From NCBI GenBank assembly GCA_035995285.1, contig DASYKO010000285.1, positions 1 to 8,567 of the forward strand: DNA of 8,567 nucleotides. Direction: 5' to 3'. A program made the position numbers and the translations under genes. Position 1 is the stretch's first letter. Each line of letters starts with the position of its first letter. The notes under the pieces were generated by a model that did no database searches, had not been told where the DNA came from, and saw only the letters and a list, made by a program, of their open reading frames with translations. This document shows positions 6,050-8,567 of the stretch, piece after piece. The DNA is from UBA7672 sp035995285 (GTDB taxonomy: Bacteria > Pseudomonadota > Alphaproteobacteria > Caulobacterales > Hyphomonadaceae).

Positions 6050-6098
6050 CCCTCATGGTGAGCAGCCGCCGCAGGCGGCGTCCGTCGAACCATGTGGG
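6050..6098 (+). repeat. Palindromic intergenic repeat, copy 3
   Basis: A 49-bp copy with the same length and orientation as copy 1: CCCTCATGGTGAGCAG to GTCGAACCATGTGGG, with central hairpin GCCGCC-gca-GGCGGC. It lies 17 nt past the stop of the minus-strand DUF2945 gene and is separated from inverted copy 2 by 23 bp. The pair could form one large inverted structure at the convergent junction. Confidence 0.8.
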
Positions 6099-6115
6099 CG
6101 TGCTCGCCGGCCATT

Positions 6116-6358
6116 CTATGACACATGGGTCAGCTCTGAGTGGCTCTTGAGAACCTTGTCGCCATCGTCCTGTTCGATGAGGTAGGCGGGATTCCTGCGG
6201 TCGGCTTCGCGGGTGATGGTTGCGCCTTTGATCGTGCGCTCGATGCGATGCGTGAACGATTTGCGGATCACGCCCTCGGCGGTGTGCGCTCCCCATTTCC
6301 ACTTCACACGCGAACCGGCCTTGAATGCGTGGCGAGTCACGCGGCGCTTTGCGACCAT
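6116..6358 (-). CDS. DUF2945 (HVA1/Tudor-like) small protein
   Basis: An 80-residue basic cytoplasmic protein matching the DUF2945 family, also called the hypervirulence-associated protein Tudor domain. The domain fills nearly the whole protein: FKAGSRVKWKWG (12-23), AEGVIRKSF (27-35), TIKGATITRE (42-51), NPAYLIEQDDGDKVLKSHSEL (56-76). It is a small beta-barrel in the family; its function in bacteria is unclear. The start at 6358 gives the usual family length. An in-frame ATG at 6397 would add 13 residues but would lie about 1 nt from the start point predicted by the EcfG-like promoter at 6406-6431. No strong Shine-Dalgarno is present at either. The open frame continues further upstream to 6613, but that part is intergenic in character. 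Confidence 0.82.
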   Translation of the reverse strand: MVAKRRVTRHAFKAGSRVKWKWGAHTAEGVIRKSFTHRIERTIKGATITREADRRNPAYLIEQDDGDKVLKSHSELTHVS

Positions 6359-6405
6359 CTTCTTTGCTGATTGGTTTTGGGGTGACGGGCTTGTCATGAA
6401 GCAAC

Positions 6406-6431
6406 AACGGAGATCAGCCTCGCGCTGTTCC
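6406..6431 (-). promoter_or_regulatory. EcfG-like stress promoter for DUF2945 gene
   Basis: On the minus strand GGAAC (6431-6427), 17 bp, CGTT (6409-6406) match the alphaproteobacterial general stress response sigma factor EcfG consensus GGAAC-N16/17-CGTT. The expected start point near 6398 leaves a leader of about 40 nt to the ATG at 6358. Confidence 0.55.
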
Positions 6432-6451
6432 ACCGCGCTTGCTCGAAAGCG

Positions 6452-6636
6452 TTGCATTCCGGGAACGCAATGGCCTTGCCCGATGCGAGGGCGTGGAACT
6501 CGCATCAGCGCTGCGAGTTTCCATGAAAGATTTGCAAGGCTTCGGCGCGAGGCACGCTCGCGCGATTGCCGAAAGGGCTGATGAGTCAGCCTGTTCCCTC
6601 GCGAGCCTCGCATGAGGCAGCGCGATCATGACTCAT
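6452..6636. other. Hairpin-rich intergenic block, candidate structured RNA
   Basis: The 417-bp gap 6359-6775 has no convincing gene, but its middle holds consecutive inverted repeats. These are 6452-6470 (TTGC/GCAA stem with one mismatch), 6482-6506 (perfect 8-bp GATGCGAG/CTCGCATC), 6494-6523 (11-bp with one bulge, sharing its left arm with the previous stem), 6545-6563 (perfect GCGCGAG/CTCGCGC), 6576-6591 (perfect GGCTGA-tgag-TCAGCC) and 6605-6618 (GCCTC-gcat-GAGGC). An outer pair ATGAGTCA (6581-6588)/TGACTCAT (6629-6636) encloses the last one. The block lies outside both predicted leaders of the flanking genes. I recognise no known RNA family and cannot assign a strand. Confidence 0.45.
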
Positions 6637-6653
6637 GTTTCATCGTGGAACCC

Positions 6654-6678
6654 GGAACCGTGGCGCCGAGGCATCGTT
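6654..6678 (+). promoter_or_regulatory. EcfG-like stress promoter for EF-hand gene
   Basis: GGAAC (6654-6658), 16 bp, CGTT (6675-6678) match the EcfG consensus exactly. The expected start point near 6686 gives a leader of about 90 nt to the ATG at 6776. With the mirror-image promoter at 6406-6431 it suggests both flanking genes belong to the general stress regulon. Confidence 0.55.
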
Positions 6679-6775
6679 TTGCCAGCGTCGGGACAGGACG
6701 ACGTTGCGGAAGCACCGCCCTCCTTGGGTCCGCCACAGACCACCACAGTAATAACCGTTGTAGAGGAACACCCAC

Positions 6776-7084
6776 ATGATGAAGACACTCGTTATCACCG
6801 CCACCGCCATGGTGCTCGCCGCTCCGGCTTTCGCCCAGACGCCGTCCGCACCCCCGGCATCCCCGCCGGCCGACACCGCCAAGCCGGTCGACGTGTTTGC
6901 GAAAGCTGACGGTAACAAGGATGGCGCGCTGACGATCGCCGAAGTGAAACTCGCCGATCCGGCGGTCACGCAGGCTGACTTCGACAAGGCTGACTCGGAC
7001 AAGTCCAAGTCGCTCTCGAAAACCGAGTTCGACAAGTGGGCCATGGCCAAGCCGGCCGACAAGGCTTCGGCGCCGGGCCAGTAA
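6776..7084 (+). CDS. Secreted EF-hand calcium-binding protein
   Basis: A 102-residue exported protein. The signal peptide (1-20) ends PAFA before Gln21, followed by a Pro/Ala-rich linker. Two EF-hand loops follow. The first is D45-G-N-K-D-G-A-L-T-I-A-E56, a fully canonical loop with Asp1, Asn3, Asp5, Gly6 and Glu12. The second is D73-S-D-K-S-K-S-L-S-K-T-E84, which keeps Asp1, Asp3, Ser5 and Glu12 but has Lys instead of Gly at position 6. The pair probably binds calcium in the periplasm. AGAGGA lies 8 nt before the ATG at 6776, so this start is preferred over the adjacent ATG at 6779. The gene is monocistronic, preceded by an EcfG-like promoter and ended by the stem-loop at 7125-7156. Confidence 0.93.
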   Translation: MMKTLVITATAMVLAAPAFAQTPSAPPASPPADTAKPVDVFAKADGNKDGALTIAEVKLADPAVTQADFDKADSDKSKSLSKTEFDKWAMAKPADKASAPGQ

Positions 7085-7124
7085 GGCGTAGCTTTACAGA
7101 CCGGGCCGACAGGGCTGGGAAACG

Positions 7125-7156
7125 GGAAGGGCGCGGGAGTGATCCCGCGCCCTTCC
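7125..7156. terminator. Bidirectional stem-loop terminator
   Basis: A perfect 14-bp stem, GGAAGGGCGCGGGA (7125-7138) with TCCCGCGCCCTTCC (7143-7156) and loop GTGA, lies 40 nt after the EF-hand stop and 24 nt beyond the 3' end of the convergent lipoprotein gene. Neither side has a clean T tract (CTGATTTG on plus, GTTTCCC on minus), but its strength and position fit a shared terminator. Confidence 0.8.
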
Positions 7157-7180
7157 TGCATTCTGATTTGCGCGTTGAGC

Positions 7181-7636
7181 CTAGTGGACCATGAACTTGA
7201 TGGTGCGGGTCTCTTTCACCGGATCCGTAGCGGCGGCTGTGTCGCGCCGCTCGAACTTCACTTCGGCGTTGCCGGAGGCCTTAGGCGTCACCTTCACGAC
7301 GTGATGCGAGGAGCCGTCGGGCATCTTCTCGTCGGTGGCCGCGCCGACTTCGACGAGCGCAGTGTCCGAAGCCGTGGCCGTCCAGTTGCCCTGCGGCAGG
7401 TGAACGCTTTCGACCTTCGCGGGATAGGTGTGGAACATGTAGCCGTCGGGCGTCTCGGCGGTGTTGGCGTCATCCTTCGAGTCGGACGTCTTCATGGAGT
7501 CGTCCATCGCCATGCCGGCATGGGCGTCTGCCGCCGGGGCCGCGGGTGCGGCGGCTGCAGGTTCGGCAGGCTTGGGCTCACTAGGGCTGCAGGCGGCGAA
7601 AGCGAGCGCCGAGGCGGCGAGAATGATGAGACGCAT
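7181..7636 (-). CDS. Putative lipoprotein with C-terminal beta-rich domain
   Basis: A 151-residue protein. Its N terminus MRLIILAASALAFAAC is a lipoprotein signal with lipobox FAAC, so Cys16 should be lipidated and the protein membrane-anchored. A low-complexity Ala/Pro/Glu linker (17-38) follows, then a short Met/His/Asp segment HAGMAMDDSM (39-48), then a domain from about residue 62 to the end with alternating hydrophobic residues (SHHVVKVTPKASGNAEVKFERR, then TRTIKFMV) suggesting an Ig-like beta-sandwich. A chagasin-like (I42 inhibitor) relationship is conceivable but the NPTTGY-type motif is not seen. GGAGGA lies 4 nt before the ATG. It starts 51 nt after the upstream minus-strand gene ends, so the two may be cotranscribed. 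Confidence 0.83.
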   Translation of the reverse strand: MRLIILAASALAFAACSPSEPKPAEPAAAAPAAPAADAHAGMAMDDSMKTSDSKDDANTAETPDGYMFHTYPAKVESVHLPQGNWTATASDTALVEVGAATDEKMPDGSSHHVVKVTPKASGNAEVKFERRDTAAATDPVKETRTIKFMVH

Positions 7637-7687
7637 GAATTCCTCCCGGGTGTATCGAACGTGTATGGGGGTTGAGATAGCGCGCGT

Positions 7688-8182
7688 TCAGGCCGGGCGG
7701 TAGTGGTGAAACGCAAGCCGGCTCCAGCCCTTCTTGGTTTTGGACTCCACAGCCCAGAGCATTTCGCCATTTTCCCCGGGCCAGAACACCTGCCGCGCCG
7801 TCCCGTGCTCCATCTGCGCCTCAAAGCAGAGCGCCTGAGGATGGATGTCCGTGCCGTCGGAGAGTGCGCCCACGCTCTTCTTGCCATCGGACGTGTAGGA
7901 CCAGAAGGCCAGCTTCCCGTCCTTGTCCGGCCCGAACATGCACACCTCGCGATAGGGCTTCTGCGGCTGCTCGCCCTTCTTCGCCTTGGCGCCTGCCTTG
8001 GCCGGAGTACGCGGCCTGAAGATCCATTCTGCCTCGAGGCGGACATAGGCATCGCCGAACTCGCGATAATCCCGCACGCAGGCCATGGGCCCCATCGGCG
8101 TCTCCGCTTCCGCGCGCCAGCAGCCGATGATGGGCGCCAGCGGCCCCATCTTCCCGCGCCCCTTCTTCCATGGCTGAACCAT
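7688..8182 (-). CDS. Hypothetical protein, probable small beta-barrel
   Basis: A 164-residue cytoplasmic protein without signal peptide or membrane segment. The pattern PIIGCWRAEAE (17-27), YVRLEAEWIF (46-55), REVCMFGPDKDGKLAFWSY (78-96), QVFWPGENGEMLWAVES (131-147) and WSRLAFHHY (153-161) alternates hydrophobic and polar residues, with a GxW near the start. This resembles lipocalin- or nitrobindin-like barrels, but I recognise no named family. A Lys/Ala-rich loop (61-76) interrupts it. The Met at 8182 is chosen because GGGAGGG lies 3 nt upstream. The frame extends to 8278, but that ATG has no ribosome binding site and overlaps the start codon of the divergent gene. It probably leads a two-gene unit with the lipoprotein gene. 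Confidence 0.78.
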   Translation of the reverse strand: MVQPWKKGRGKMGPLAPIIGCWRAEAETPMGPMACVRDYREFGDAYVRLEAEWIFRPRTPAKAGAKAKKGEQPQKPYREVCMFGPDKDGKLAFWSYTSDGKKSVGALSDGTDIHPQALCFEAQMEHGTARQVFWPGENGEMLWAVESKTKKGWSRLAFHHYRPA

Positions 8183-8276
8183 GCGCCCTCCCATGCCCCC
8201 GAAGTACTGGCCAACGGCTGGAGCAAAGGCCCGGATCAGGGCAAGGTCAACGGTGACGTAAGGGAGAATTCTCGCC

Positions 8277-8567
8277 ATGAGCGATGAAGCGCATCATCCG
8301 AAGTTCGAAAAGCTGATCGCGTTTCTCTCGCGCGTGCCTGCAATCGCGCGCAACGACACGCCCAGCCGCGGCTTCGGCTCGGGCGAAGACAAGGACGGCG
8401 CCTGGTGGGTGAAGTTCACGATCGACATCGAGCATGATCTCGCCTGGCATACGGTCCAGGAGCTAGGCTGCGTCCTCAATTATCTCTCGCTCACGGAGCG
8501 GTTGCCGACCGTATTCAAGCCGGTCTCGCCCGCGCCCTACATGAATGGGGGGCCGGAGGAATTCCTG
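8277..8567 (+). CDS. Conserved hypothetical protein, 3' end cut off
   Basis: An open frame of 97 codons runs to the window edge without a stop, beginning MSDEAHHPKFEKLIAFLSRV. AGGGAGA lies 8 nt upstream of the ATG, supporting the start. The visible part has an amphipathic N-terminal helix, a segment DGAWWVKFTIDIEHDLAWH (40-58) and a Pro-rich VFKPVSPAPYMNGGPEEF (79-96). There is no signal peptide. I cannot name a family. It is divergent from the beta-barrel hypothetical gene, and the roughly 94-bp gap between them holds their promoters. Confidence 0.75.
   Translation, partial: MSDEAHHPKFEKLIAFLSRVPAIARNDTPSRGFGSGEDKDGAWWVKFTIDIEHDLAWHTVQELGCVLNYLSLTERLPTVFKPVSPAPYMNGGPEEFL

Noticed and set aside
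19..6098. The three similar repeats as a CRISPR array or transposon ends
   Set aside because: Copies are not regularly spaced, one is inverted, no cas or transposase gene is present, and each is itself a palindrome next to a gene end.
6576..6591. CTGATGAG in this stem-loop resembles the hammerhead ribozyme core
   Set aside because: No correctly placed GAAA box and third stem follow it; the bases are explained by the simple GGCTGA-tgag-TCAGCC hairpin.
6359..6613. N-terminal extension of the DUF2945 frame to a start at 6613
   Set aside because: The added residues are Arg/Ser-rich with no family match, cross the hairpin block and the EcfG-like promoter, and have no ribosome binding site.

Overview
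The window looks like a GC-rich chromosomal segment of an alphaproteobacterium. The Caulobacterales/Hyphomonadaceae are a reasonable guess, but this is inference from family content (UrcA, DUF922, DUF2945, GFA, Rieske oxygenase), two promoters matching the alphaproteobacterial EcfG consensus, and a palindromic intergenic repeat of a type I associate with alphaproteobacteria. No rRNA, tRNA, IS element, phage gene or CRISPR array is visible. Twelve complete protein genes and one gene cut by the right edge are supported.

Left part (1-1800). A secreted alpha/beta-hydrolase on the minus strand is followed by a palindromic repeat at the left edge. A 296-bp intergenic region with several inverted repeats separates it from a divergent UrcA-family secreted protein, which has its own promoter/operator and a strong terminator.

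Middle part (1790-5350). A probable minus-strand cluster runs tetR, then a 59-codon secreted peptide gene, then a DUF922 putative secreted metalloprotease. tetR is divergent from a six-helix DUF4386-like membrane protein. The shared intergenic region carries two copies of an 18-bp operator centred 52 bp apart, consistent with TetR repressing both itself and the membrane protein. The membrane protein gene overlaps, tail to tail, a Rieske non-haem iron oxygenase gene on the minus strand.

Right part (5400-8567). A GFA-fold gene is divergent from the oxygenase; it has lost the central zinc-binding cysteines of the family. Two inverted copies of the palindromic repeat fill the convergent junction with a small DUF2945 (HVA1/Tudor) gene. 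A 417-bp intergenic region follows. It holds a dense series of hairpins flanked by two outward-facing EcfG-like (general stress response) promoters, one for DUF2945 and one for a secreted EF-hand protein. A 14-bp-stem terminator separates the EF-hand gene from a minus-strand pair, a predicted beta-barrel hypothetical protein and a lipoprotein. The last gene is a conserved hypothetical running off the edge.

Most notable: the hairpin-rich block at 6452-6636, a candidate non-coding RNA between two stress-type promoters; the helically phased double TetR operator; the three repeats that all have the same orientation relative to the gene they follow; and the Rieske oxygenase/degenerate GFA pair. 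I see no clear large novel system such as a defence island or biosynthetic cluster.
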